A stretch of DNA of 64,000 bases from Notospermus geniculatus (lineage: Eukaryota; Nemertea; Pilidiophora; Heteronemertea; Lineidae): NCBI GenBank assembly GCA_002633025.1, contig NMRB01000877.1, positions 117,084 through 181,083 on the forward strand, written 5' to 3'. Within the stretch, counting starts at the first letter, position 1. Each line of letters begins with the position of its first letter. This document shows, one piece after another, positions 37,069 through 47,942 of this stretch. The notes under the pieces are model-generated. The model had not been told where the DNA came from, searched no databases, and worked only from the letters and a program-made list of their open reading frames with translations. Both the position numbers and the translations under genes were made by a program.

Positions 37069-37112
37069 TCTCACTAGGAAGCCATCTTGAAACAATCGAC
37101 TGCGCATGCGTC
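37069..37112 (-). promoter_or_regulatory. Probable TATA-less INPP5E promoter and non-coding first exon
   Basis: On the minus strand an NRF1-like core (CGCATGCGCA, 37101-37110) is followed by CAAGATGGC, the YY1 motif often seen just downstream of start sites, and then TTCC (ETS core). About ten bases on there is a good donor, CTA|GTGAGA. Together with the acceptor at 35885 this predicts a short non-coding first exon and an intron of about 1.2 kb. Transcription start and direction are inferred; it may also serve the divergent gene at 38.7 kb. Confidence 0.5.
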
Positions 37113-38702
37113 GTAGGTTGACTGTCACTATCGTAAAAAAATAAAATGATATATGAGTTTATAATAAGGACAAACTACTGCCTTGATGTGCAAAAAAGGA
37201 AACCACATCAGAGAAATTTGTATTTCATTAATCTTTGTTGGAAAATGCACATTTTGCGACATGGCTGTCACTCTCCATGCACAGAACACTCTCCAGAAAG
37301 GTGCACCTCGAGCATCCCTGACTCTGCCGACGTAGATTGGTTCAAAATCTCAACGCTAGGGTGCACCACTAAATATTTTTTTCCTCTCCTCTGGGGGGAA
37401 CCCTTTCCCCGCCTGGCTTAGGGCCAACTGTCCCTCTTTGAGGTTGGCTCCTCCCTCCCTCCTTGGCCGGGTGAGAGCTCTGCTTCGGGGAGGAGGTACT
37501 GGTCCTATTCGGGAAGTAAGACCCCTGTTTTGCCTCAGGGCATGGCATCCACAGTATCGTTACTAAGGGCACAGGGACTTGAGGCATGCATGGCAGGGGT
37601 GGTGGGTGTTTCCGAGGTCCAAAAGCACCCACGGACAGTGTCCTGACCCCCGGGGTAAAATACCCCAGAAATATGTACCTCGGAAACACCCACGGACAGT
37701 GTCCTGACCCCCGGGGTAAAATACCCCAGAAATATGTACCGGGTATATATAATTATATATACATATTTCTGGGGTATTTTACCCCGGGGGTCAGGACACT
37801 GTCCGTGGGTGCTTTTGGACCTCGGAAACACCCACCACCCCTGCCATGCATGCCTCAAGTCCCTGTGACTCAGGGGTTGAGCCTGAGGGGGGTCAGACCC
37901 CTTGTCTTTCTTTTGAGGATTGGGGCCCTCACTTCATAATGCCATGACAGTTGCAACACATCCTTCCATGGAGGAGGGCCCCTGTCCGTTCCCCGAAGCC
38001 CTAATCATTGTGGGCACCCCTATTTATCCAAGGGGTATGGGACCGGACCCTTCGCCTCCTTGGGTAAAGGCCAACTCTGTCCCGCTTTGAGACCCTTACA
38101 TGGGCCACGACGCCATACCGGTATTGATGATGAGGAGGTTAGAGATCTCCGTCCCTCCTCGCGGTTGGGGCATGGAACGCTGGACTTTTCCAAATAGGAC
38201 CTCCTTCATTTTGTAGCCCTTTCCCAGGGGCGAATCCAGGATTTGGGAAAAGAGGGGGCGCCCTGTGCTTGGCACATTGAAATCTGTGGTGAATTTCAAT
38301 AATTTGCTCCAAATTCCATAATTTCATGGTCGATTTTACAGGTTTCTTGGCCAAAAGAGTAGCGTGCGCCCCTGTGTGCCCCCTTCAACCCGTGCCTGTT
38401 TCCTGACTCTTATCCATGACAAAAAATGAGGGCCAAAGTTGGAGGGGACTCTCGTTGTTGTGAAACCCTGAGAGATGAAATGAGACTTCCCTGCAAGTCC
38501 CACTATTATCCCATGGGGTGAGACCAATGCCTGGAAGAGCCAATCAGACAGGTGTACATGTTCAATCAAGTCAGCTGTCACCACTCAATCAGGCCTATGT
38601 ATTGAAAGGCTTAGCTTGGTTTAGTCGTACTTGAGCCATCTTAGTGAACAGATCTGTGAAATCGAGGACCCGTTTTTTCACATTTACAATGATTGGAGAA
38701 TC
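37113..38702. other. Head-to-head intergenic region INPP5E / unknown gene
   Basis: Contains the long fold-back at 37570-37867. Sequence at 38225-38350 repeats 36295-36430 (GGATTT..GGGGCGCCCT..TTTGCTCCAAATT). No clear promoter motif for the plus-strand gene. Confidence 0.5.
37570..37867. mobile_element. 298-bp long-armed fold-back element, probable 8-bp TSD
   Basis: Arms of about 105 bp, almost exact, beginning CACAGGGACTTGAGGCATGC. Inside, a 60-bp stretch of the left arm is directly duplicated (from 37680). Flanks ACTAAGGG and ACTCAGGG match 7 of 8, as expected for a hAT-type insertion. Degenerate relatives lie near 59095-59150 and 59270-59390. Confidence 0.88.
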
Positions 38703-39724
38703 ATGGTGGAGAAATTAGACATGTCTTCTTCTGAAGGTGAAACGGACAACGATTCGAGCAGGGGATTGTTGGAGAAACTCCTTGAGGTCTCGGATGAGGG
38801 GGCGCTCGAACCAAAAATTGAGGCTATGTGCAAATCAAGGGGAAGGAACGGCTGCTGCGGGGATCAAGATATATTCGGGTGGATTCCTGATCCAAATATT
38901 TCGTATCGGAAATTAATTGTGGGGGAGGTGTCACCAACATCGAATGCAAAACGTGAAAATTCTAGTTTGGGATTATCTCGGGATATGTCAGTGGTGCTCG
39001 GATATCAACAAAAAGAAAAACCAAAGGAATATGTATTCAGGCATTTTTATAATCGGGAGAGTTATATGGATCACTATCGGCGAGAACACACACATACATA
39101 TTCAAGTCAACCGTATGTTTGGGATCATATTCAGTTACGAGGCAATAAAGTCATTAAAAGGCAACAAAAAGGTTTGAGTGAATATTCAAGGGATGCAGGG
39201 TCTCAGTTTAGGGAAAAGGGGCAGCAGGGGTCCGCAGTATCAGGGACGGAGAAATCTCAAAAAGATGTCGTGGATTCCAAAGACCTGTCTCCTCAGCATC
39301 AATCTGCCCTAGAAAAACTCTACGCCTTGGCACCAAGTGCTGGTTCTATATCAAGCATTTTTCAATTAGGATTTAACCCTTATAATGCAAAATATAAACT
39401 GGCGCCTCCCAGGTCGGCGCCAACTTTACCAGGGCACGTGGGACCGTCAATAAGTCCTAGTCAGAGTGTAATGAACGGAGATTCTAGAAGCCTCGATTCC
39501 TCGGGTGATTCTTCCACCCCTCGTAACACGATACACGCCCGAAGCCACGAAAATTCTGCCAAAGAATCGTCAAGTGGTCGCTCAAACCGGACAATCAATT
39601 TATCACCAACCAAAATTACTTTCACATCTGCCAACAAACAGAAACCTGGCTCGGCAGATTTTCGTGCCAGTAAAACGTTACAAAAGAATGGTTCTAGTGC
39701 CATGGCTGGATCTCAACTTGCCTT
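38703..39724 (+). CDS. Unrecognised 684-residue protein, coding exon 1
   Basis: 340 codons plus two bases, strong donor GTAAGT. A CAGGGTTTCC-type MITE has inserted only 19 bases into the following intron (39744). Confidence 0.75.
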
Positions 39725-42700
39725 GTAAGTATTGTTCTAATAACAGGGTTTCCGCTAGAGGGTAAAATGGGTAAAATTCCGTACCCTTAAATTTTTCCAG
39801 GGTAGGGCCTACAGATCCGTACCCTCAAAAACGTTGGGTAACCATTTTTCAATGAAGTGATATCACCGGCACGGGGATTTTATGCTTCAAAATGTGCCTA
39901 AAATGGCGCCAAACATCGTTTAAAACCTTTTAAAAAATCAACGAAAATTTCAAAAAAAAATGTTTTTTGAAGAAAAAAAATTTTTTCAAAAAAAAACTTG
40001 TTTCAAAATTTTTTTTTGTCCGTACCCTCGTTTTTTTTTCTGGCGGAAACCCTGAATAACTCTTGTATGATTCTCTGAAGCCAGCATCACACCAGGCAAT
40101 ATTGCAAACGATCTTTTCGGCAATAAGCAAAAACTTAGAACAAGCCACACAGAAATGAGAAAATTGGAAATTTCTCTACCCTGGCTCGGGGGGGGGNTAA
40201 AAGGGCTAAAAGTTCTAAAAGGGCTAAATGCAGTAAATTGAGGGAACTCTGTGATTATGTCTAGGCGAATGTTCATACTGCCAGCAGTAGGCCCGGGCAG
40301 TAGGGGGGATAATTACATGGGATAATGCCAACAAGTCTTCCTTTTATTTTGATGAACAGTTATGTTTCTGTGAAGGCTGAATGTTGACGAATACAGGGGC
40401 AGGGGGTGGGCCGGTAGTTAGCATGGTGCCCACAGATTAGTTGGCTATCATTTGTTTTGGTGTGTTAGCGATCTTCCTTTTTGAGTTCAAATCACAGCAT
40501 GAGAACCACTTACTATTTCCCATCTTGTCAAATTACACTCCATATTGCATATTTTGTCCCACGGTAGGCGTGGAGTAATAGCCAAGCTATTCATACCTTC
40601 CACTTGGTTTGGCCAAATTGCTCGGCGCTTACAGCCATGGTTGTCTCCCAAGGAATATGGGGCCTGTTTCATAAAGTGACTTTAAGCTAATGGTACCTTT
40701 AACCATTAGTCACTTCATCACAGGTGGCGCTAGCAACTGAACCTATGGATTTTGGCTCAAATGTTGATGTTTAGTGTATTTTACTTTCAAAAAAAGTCAG
40801 ATTTAGATTCTCATGCCAAATGGTTGGCATAATGAGCAAATCAAAATGCCTATGAGGAAGCTGCCTGTAGAGTACAGCAGCACACCAGCTGATCTGATCG
40901 CCAGGGAGCAAACTCTGCTATTGACGCCAGGTGTGCCCTGAAAAGTGATGCGTGGAATCCTCTAGCCAGCGATAATCACCCAATGTCAAACAATACCAAA
41001 GCCGATATCGCCTAGTCTGCAGTGGCTGGCGGACTTTGGTTTTCCTCCTGCATTATACATTAATGTATACATTAACTCACCCAAACCTGCTGACAATGTC
41101 ATATTTCCTGCAATATACATGTGACAAAAAAGCGTGTCTTAGACATTCAGCAGAATTTGCCCTCAATTTCATGTCTGACTGGTGTCCAATTCTTACAGGG
41201 TTTTGAAACCATGTAAGTATGTAAGTAATCATACTGTCATATTCACTGGTTATATTCACATTAACAAAATAGCTTGATTTTATTGTCATTCTCAGGTTGT
41301 GTGAATATTCAATAAAAAAACATCTCTGCGGGATTTATATCTTATCACAACCCATAAGAGAACATTTTGATAATCAGTGCATGTGATATGAACAGAGATA
41401 TTTTCCTGATAAAGCAACAGAATTGACTCAATAGATACATGTAGAAAGTTTGGAAACAATGTAAAGGGGCAGATGTGTTGCTCTATGGAGATTGAAACGG
41501 CAATAGGCCTGGGGACATCAGTTTAAACAGTCTAGCCGATTCACATTCCCTGCAAATTCATTCATGGTCAAAGAACACGAGAATTCACAGACATGCCTCT
41601 TAACCCTTTCACTGCCGTAGGTGACGACTGTCACCCCTTTTGGCGACTGCCGTAGGCGACCATCGTCGCCCTAGCAGATGTTCAGTTAGTTTGGCTATTC
41701 ACAGATATTCATTTATTGTAATGAACATGACAATTTTGCAAACACGCCTTTTATGGATGAATCAGTGGAGCATTTTGAAGTTGACACATCCAGCGCAAAT
41801 GAAATTATTTGACACTATCTTTCAGAAACATGGACACGGCCAGATAGCACTTGCCCATTCACTGCCCACTGATCAAAGTCATGTCGTACCACAACTAAAC
41901 TCTCGTCAACCAGAACTAATTGGTATTTCATATCTGATTTATTGATTTGACCACGTTAGATATGAAGACCTAAAATAACTCTTTGTGAGGTTATTGTGTA
42001 AATCACTTTGGTGTAGGTAAATAGTTTTGTGTAGATTGCTGTAAAGGATATCTAATCCCGGATATGACTACGACATTTACTTCCCAATGAAATCAGGAAA
42101 ATAAGGAAACTAGCCTTATTGGCAGCTAGATATTAGGATCATATTATATCAGTCTGGTCACTTCATGACAACCAACAGATTTTGGCTAAAATGTTGATGT
42201 TTCTATAATTGTACCCGGAACCTGTATTTTGGGCAGCACCACCCACCTGTCTGGTTTTTGTGCCACCCTGTAGAGGCCCATGATTGCCCAAGTTATTGGT
42301 CTACAAGTATGGTTTTATTGTGAGAAGTAAAGTGGACAAGCAAATCTTTTTATTGATCCTGTTTTATGAACAAATATTGGCAAAATCTGTTATCTTCAAT
42401 CAGAGTTCAACACGGTTTATTTTGGGTGTGAACCGGTGAGATCTTCCAAACATTCTTGACAGCCTTTTCAAGTTCATATCAACATATTTTGTGGACACAT
42501 CGTTTTTACACATTTTCTATTTGGTTGTTTGTACAGAATGAAAATATTTTTTAACAATGAGAGCAAGGTTCTGGTTTTGAAAGTTATCAGTTAAAGGGGC
42601 CCTACAGGCAGCTAGATATCAGTGCGGTCACGTCATCACAGGTGGTGCTAGTAACTGACAATACATCAAAATCTCTACGAGAAGGCTGCCTGTTGGGTAA

Positions 42701-45700
42701 CTTTAAGGGGCAAAGATGAATAGATGCTGTCAATTAAAACCCTTTGCAGCCTATTTCTCATCCCCCGAAACTTCGCGGGATTACACCACCAAAAATCAAC
42801 CTCGATCGGTACATGTGGCTGGTGATTGATCATCACTCATTTTCCCAGAGCTTCCACTTCAATCCAGAGGCAACTGGTCCCTTGTGATAACAAAACTATT
42901 GATGAGTAACTGTCGTATCAATAATGCATTCTAACCAGACATCGATGTCAGGGAAATATCGGCCGGTTTGAAATCGCTAGGCAACCAGGATATAGACTGT
43001 ACAATTGTTGAGAGTTAGCGGGTGTATTGTGAAGGTGGAATCAACGTATTGTTTCAGTCTGTTCATGCATTGTGGGAAGATGAGAATGAAAATGTCTTGT
43101 GCACCGAGATATCATTGAATCAAATTAGTTGGGTACTGCTCATGTGAACCAAATTTCTATCTCACTGTTTCAGACCTCTCAACTAAACATATTTAGCGGG
43201 AGTAGGTTTTATTTTGATCTGCTTTCCTAAAGATATGTTTAATAAACCCCTAACTAAGCAACTAAGACGATCACATTGCAAGTCTGTGTCACATCAAGTT
43301 GACTGGAAAGACGTGTGCATTGTTCAGAGAAGTGTACAACAATGTAGACATGGATTTGGTCATTCTTCCCTGACATGCACGTTATATGTTATCCAAATAT
43401 ATCCTCCAATCATGAACATGTTCTGAATTTTAGCAACAAAGTGTTTTTAATCCTGGAATAATCCATTGAATGAAACGCAACGTGTATAAATAACTGTTGT
43501 GGGATTAGGAGTGAGATTGGTTTGAAAGGAAAAAGTTTGGCTGGATAAATTTGATACCGTATGATTCACTCATGCCAAGAAAAAACAATATGCACTCCAT
43601 GGGGCCGCCAGGGTTTCTGCCAGATGGTAAAATGGGTAAAATTCTGTACCCTTAAATTTTTCCAGGGTACGGATCCGTACCCTCAAAAACGTTGGGTAAC
43701 CATTTTTCCATGACATGCCGGACGAAACCAAACAACCGGCATGACCGGCGCGGGGATTTTAGGCTATGCTTCAAAATACGCCTAAAATGGCACCAAACAT
43801 TGTTGAAAACCTTTTAAAATTTTTTTTAAAAAAAAATTCAAAAAAAGATTTTTTTCAAAATTTTTTTCTCCAAAATTTAAAAAAAAAATAAAATTTTTTG
43901 GTCCGTACCCTCATTATTTTTTCTGGCGGAAACCCACAACACTCTTTTTTGTCATCAGTTTTGCACTTCATCTTTTCTTTCTTGGGCTCTGAAAGTCATA
44001 GTGCCAGTTTTGATGAAAACCCTTCGGAACAAATGGAAAAGTGTCAAAGAGTGAACGAAACTCAACCGCAAGAGGATGTGGGTTCGATTCCTCAGTCTAC
44101 CCATGATTCCTTGAGCAGAGAGAACAAAACTACTTCTATTGTGGCATTTTGTTTCATCCTACATATCAATAATCCCAAAACTGTCCAAAGAACTTGTTAA
44201 TTTTTATTCAGCACTTCATCACTTCATCAGTCCAATTGTGAGGTGGCGTAGGAAAACCTGCCAAACGATCTGCATAGATCTGCTACTGTTTATCCGTTAT
44301 GAAATTCGTTTCAGTTATTGAAATGTATGGGTTTGCCAATGCCACTTTCCTCAAATGCAACATCCGACGGGTTTTCCTTGCCCGCCTCACAATTGATTGG
44401 CAATATATTACAATAATGTTTGTTGTGCTGTGTGCTTCTACAACTCATCACATCATGAGTTCCTTGAACTAACACCAGGTGCCACTGTTGTGTGGGCTGT
44501 CTCTTCAATTGTTTGCACCCCCTTGTTATAACAGGGCTGCAACTGACGTGTGGTAGGAAGAGTGATCCCCTGACATGAATGGAATGTTTCCCCCTTACAG
44601 ACAAATCAAATTAGAACTTAAAGTACCCATGCATTTTATTTTTCAGAAATATCACAGGTCGCAGTCATAGTGATATTTTACTCCATACGTCCAACATTAA
44701 AACTTTAGAAGCTTTGACCCAGATGACATCGAAACAGGATCACCAGGTAGATATCATATGAAACACGTGTCTTGGCTCACGGAGGGTTAAATCATACGAG
44801 AAATGGGTGTGACATACATGGCCGAATTTAGAGGGGTGTGAGGGGCATATGCCCCCTCTATTTTGTTGAAAATTCTTGAATTTGACAAAGCATTTAGGCC
44901 CTGCTCAACAAAAGCTATGCCCCTCTTTTTCTGGTTGCTGGATGCAGCAATGCATGATGCCATGCAAGACAAAGAAAAACTTAGGTTTTGTAAAAGTCAC
45001 CACTTGTGGCATTTGTGAGTGGTGCTTGTCTCAGAGAATGTTAACCCTTTGTGGATCAAGACATTGCAGTTATAAGACTCATTGCTCTATGTCCTACCTG
45101 TTTCTTGAATAAAGTGATTTTTAGCAAACTGCCAAGATGCAGTTGTTGATTGAATAGGGGGTAGACACCCCGACTACTCTGATTATTAGTCAGAACTGTT
45201 GTGTTAGAGTAGCAGTTGTCTGTCTCATTAGATATTTTCTGCAGTTACTGGTTTCATAGACGGAGTAAAGTTATTAGTCTCATAGACACATATGGCAGTT
45301 ATCTGTAGACACCTGTGGCATTTATCTGTGTTGTGGACAAACTCGCAGTTATTTGTCTCATAGACGCACGTGGCAGTTACCTGTCAATTAATAGACAAAT
45401 GTGGCAGTTGACTTTCTCATAGACAAACTAACTCTGCAGTTATGTTTCATAGACACACTACAATTTTCTGTGTCATAGACACATGTGGCAGTTACGTGCC
45501 TCATAGACACATGTTGCAGTGATCTACTAGTATCTCATAGACACACCTGGTAGTTTATCTGACTCTAAGTCTCGCCTGCAGTTATCTGCTCATAGACAGA
45601 TGTAGTAAGTTAGTAACATCTCTGATACTTCTGCTTCTTCCCACCAGAGGGCAGCCAGTGCACCTTGGGGTTACATCAGCTCCAGGGCACACAGAGTTCA

Positions 45701-47437
45701 CCCCCAGGTTGTAAGTCGTGTGTGCTCAGCTTTTTGATGCTTTTTAGAGAGAAATTCCTTCCAAATCATCTGATCACTGCCTCGCTAGTGACATACATGT
45801 ACATGACAAATGAGAGACAATGACAGTTTCTGAAATGACGGAACTTTGTCGGCCTATTTGAAAGAAACTGTCTACGTGAACATGTACGAATGTCTATTTT
45901 GCAAAGATCTGATGACTGCTGAAGCCTCTTTAGTTTCAAAAGTTAACAATAGATGGCAGCTTATGATCTGCTCTCGATGGGTTCGAGCAAACTGCAGGAA
46001 TTTCTCATAAACAATACATGCCATGTTTGATTCATTAATGCTTTAGTTGCTTTGCTTCTCTTTAATGGCCTTTGTTTCTTGTTTTTGTTTGGGAAGAAGG
46101 GTATCGTACTGGTGGCAGACGTAGGTGAGAGCATGCAGATCTTGAGTAAAGAGGATGTGGAATCTATCACAAGTCAGTCAGGGAGCCTTGGGAACATGTC
46201 AACAACATGCTTAAGTATTGAAGACGCTGCCCAAAGGAAACCCATCTTACCTGACATAAACCATAAAATATGTCAAGGTCATGACCTTGACATGGAAAGT
46301 TATCAAGGTCATAAAGGTCAAGGTCAAACATCTCCCCTGCCAGAGGGCTCAAATGATGCACTGATGGATGGGGAAAAGAGACGATGTTTTGGGAGTCTAG
46401 ATGGGATGACATTTTTGAAATTTCTATCAGAAGTTCCAGGGACTGGCAAACTTACCGATATAGGAGATGACCTTGTGAACCACCAGGAGGAGCCAGTGAA
46501 GTACGATTCTTTCCAAGGACGGGTGAAAAAACACAACATCCCCGAAGCAAAAGAGAGGTTGTGTTTGTTACAGAAACGAACACGAGCTCTGGAGAGTATT
46601 CTGATGCGGCACAGACGAAGAGAGGCGCTACGATCCAAGAGTGTGCCAGAGAAACAGGTCGCCAGCGTAATCTACCCAAAGATTATGGGATTAAGCGCCC
46701 TACACCCGACTCGGTCCCCAGCGGGTCGTAAGGATGACAAGGTCATAAGGGTCAAGGACACAGACATCAAGGAGGTCACAAACATCGTGCTGGTGGAGAA
46801 GAGTGAAGTGAAATTCTCCCATAGCGAGGATTTCAGGATGAGTCAGGCGAAGACTGGACCAGCCATTGTCAATGGGGTATAGCGTCTTCCCTTCGTGTGA
46901 CCTTGACCTCGACCTGGTTTGCAGCACATGACACAGATGACCAGTGGATTTGATTTAAATGCACTTATGTATGCCCAGATTTGTTTTGCGTGTTGCTATG
47001 ACGTTTGGAGTGTTTTATAACAGTTTTGTTTTGAACGTTTTGCTTGTTAATGAATGATATTTCTGACCCTGAACTCTGGAGCAGGATATCTAATATTTTC
47101 CCCCGCAGCATGCTGTTTAGTTCACCAATCAACATTCCTGCTACACTGGTCCCTTGTCCTTGGGCTGCTCCCCTAACATGAAGACAGGTATCGGCCGCCA
47201 TACTTGTCAGGATCCTGACATGTAACGGGAGATGCCAGAAATCAGCGAATGCCTTTCAGGGAGACCTGAAGTTCACTTCGGGTGATTTTGAAACCCCTTG
47301 TTGTGACGATATCCCTAACATGTCATCCCTCTCTAATTCCCCTACAGGAACAAAGGTGGCGCCAGATTGAGGAATTGTCAAAAAGAGTCCTGGTCCGAGA
47401 GGTAAAACTGTGGCGACGACAGCAGCTGAAATATTAA
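38703..47437 (+). CDS. Unrecognised protein, 684 residues, five exons, divergent from INPP5E
   Basis: Exons 38703-39724, 44647-44746, 45648-45710, 46097-46876 and 47348-47437 join in phase into 684 codons plus stop. The open frame of exon 1 extends upstream to about 38631, but the first ATG is at 38703 (MVEKLDMSSSEGE). I do not recognise the family. Visible features are an acidic Ser-rich start, a middle section with YVFRHFYNRESYMDHYRRE (about residue 130), a long Ser/Pro/Lys-rich disordered region, a basic helix LLQKRTRALESILMRHRRRE (about residue 570), and a C-terminal predicted helix QIEELSKRVLVREVKLWRRQ. No signal peptide or membrane segment is seen. Because it is arranged head to head with INPP5E (start codons 2.8 kb apart) it could be co-regulated with a ciliary gene; that is inference only. 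Least certain are the last two junctions (donor GTATAG, and the choice of acceptor at 46097 or 46100). Confidence 0.72.
39744..40054 (-). mobile_element. CAGGGTTTCC MITE copy 3, TSD AATAA
   Basis: 311 bp in the opposite orientation to copy 1, perfect 5-bp duplication AATAA (39739-39743 and 40055-40059). Only 19 bases inside the intron after the exon ending 39724. Confidence 0.92.
40188..40197. other. Poly-G then N
   Basis: Nine G and one N, the same gap-edge pattern as at 10983. Confidence 0.75.
40875..41040. repeat. GATATCGC MITE copy
   Basis: Starts AGCAGCACACCAGCTGATC; the right part is CCGATATCGCCTAGTCTGCAG. Confidence 0.65.
42598..42712. repeat. CCCTACAGGCAGC MITE, short copy
   Basis: Ends GGCCCTACAGGCAGCTAG and GAAGGCTGCCTGTTGGG; the interior matches the 893-1120 copy. 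Confidence 0.65.
43609..43935 (-). mobile_element. CAGGGTTTCC MITE copy 4, one end decayed
   Basis: Begins CAGGGTTTCTGCCAG and ends CTGGCGGAAACCC without the last two bases; no 5-bp duplication is detectable. Confidence 0.85.
44238..44400. repeat. Fold-back repeat with GTGAGG..CCTCAC ends
   Basis: Left GTGAGGTGGCGTAGGAAAAC, right GTTTTCCTTGCCCGCCTCAC; AATTG-like bases continue the symmetry outside. The interior belongs to the GGAAAACC family. Confidence 0.7.
44647..44746 (+). CDS. Unrecognised 684-residue protein, coding exon 2
   Basis: Acceptor TATTTTTCAG, phase 2 in, phase 0 out, donor GTAGAT. Encodes NITGRSHSDILLHTSNIKT and LEALTQMTSKQDHQ with no stop. Confidence 0.7.
45190..45605. repeat. 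Degenerate minisatellite (CATAGACACATGTGGCAGTTA type)
   Basis: Roughly a dozen imperfect units of 27-40 bp built on CTCATAGACACATGTGGCAG and TTATCTGT. It lies in the intron before the 45648 exon of the unrecognised gene. Confidence 0.8.
45648..45710 (+). CDS. Unrecognised 684-residue protein, coding exon 3
   Basis: 21 codons, phase 0 both sides, acceptor CCCACCAG, donor GTAAGT (a weaker in-phase donor three bases earlier would drop one Val). Encodes RAASAPWGYISSRAHRVHPQ. Confidence 0.65.
46097..46876 (+). CDS. Unrecognised 684-residue protein, coding exon 4
   Basis: 260 codons, phase 0. The acceptor is GGGAAG after a T-rich tract. The frame would stop three bases beyond the GTATAG donor, so if that donor is not used the protein ends at 46882 with ..NGV. 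The exon contains a 24-bp perfect palindrome of AAGGTCA half-sites at 46270-46293. Confidence 0.7.
46270..46293. promoter_or_regulatory. 24-bp perfect palindrome of AAGGTCA half-sites inside an exon
   Basis: TCAAGGTCA and its complement TGACCTTGA abut with no spacer. The sequence codes KICQGHDLDM in the unrecognised protein. Extended half-sites of this kind bind ERR/SF-1-type nuclear receptors, but TGACCTTGA strings are also common low-complexity words, so function is unproven. Confidence 0.4.
47348..47437 (+). CDS. Unrecognised 684-residue protein, probable last exon
   Basis: Acceptor CCCTACAG, phase 0, 29 codons then TAA. The predicted helix rich in Arg/Gln/Glu continues the basic helical character of exon 4. 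An internal donor (GAG|GTAAAA at 47402) could instead lead to a further exon. Confidence 0.6.
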   Translation, partial: EQRWRQIEELSKRVLVREVKLWRRQQLKY

Positions 47438-47641
47438 CACTAAAGATACATTATATTATACTTGGTTCATTTATTTATTGGTAGGAGTTCATTGTTTATC
47501 TTTTTGTCTCCTAAGCCAGTATCATCTTCTAGAGTACGGAGCACAACTGACCTACCTTTATCTGCATACCTTCCACATGGTATGAATGCGTCACGCGTCT
47601 CTTCTGCGTGACCTCTGTTCACGTCACATGAATGAGGTTAC

Positions 47642-47942
47642 CAGGGTTTCCGCCAGAAAAAAAAATGAGGGTACGGACCCAAAAAATGTTTTTGGAAAAA
47701 TTGTTTTGAAAAAAAAATTTCCATTTTTTTTTTGATTTTTAAAAGGTTTTAAATGATGTTTGGTGCCATTTTAGGCGTATTTTGAAGCATAAAATGCCCG
47801 CGGCGGTCATGCGGGTTGTTCGGTTTCGTCCGGCATGTCATGGAAAAATGGCTACCCAACGTTTTTGAGGGTACGGATCTGTACCCTGGAAAAATTTAAG
47901 GGTACGGAATTTTACTCATTTTACTCTCTGGCGGAAACCCTG
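47642..47942 (+). mobile_element. CAGGGTTTCC MITE copy 5, TSD GTTAC
   Basis: 301 bp with perfect 5-bp duplication GTTAC (47637-47641 and 47943-47947). About 200 bases beyond the predicted stop of the unrecognised gene. Confidence 0.92.

Larger units (their letters stand above)
39725..44646. other. First intron of the unrecognised 684-residue gene
   Basis: 4.9 kb with MITE copies 3 and 4, GATATCGC and CCCTACAGGCAGC repeats, and a GGAAAACC repeat. 41.1-42.1 kb and 42.8-43.6 kb show nothing recognisable. Confidence 0.5.

Noticed and set aside
38631-38702. Upstream extension of the unknown gene to 38631
   Set aside because: That codon is TTG; the first in-frame ATG is 38703.
41640-41945. 101-codon plus frame in the intron of the unknown gene
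   Set aside because: No splice context, no recognisable motif, ordinary composition; likely chance.
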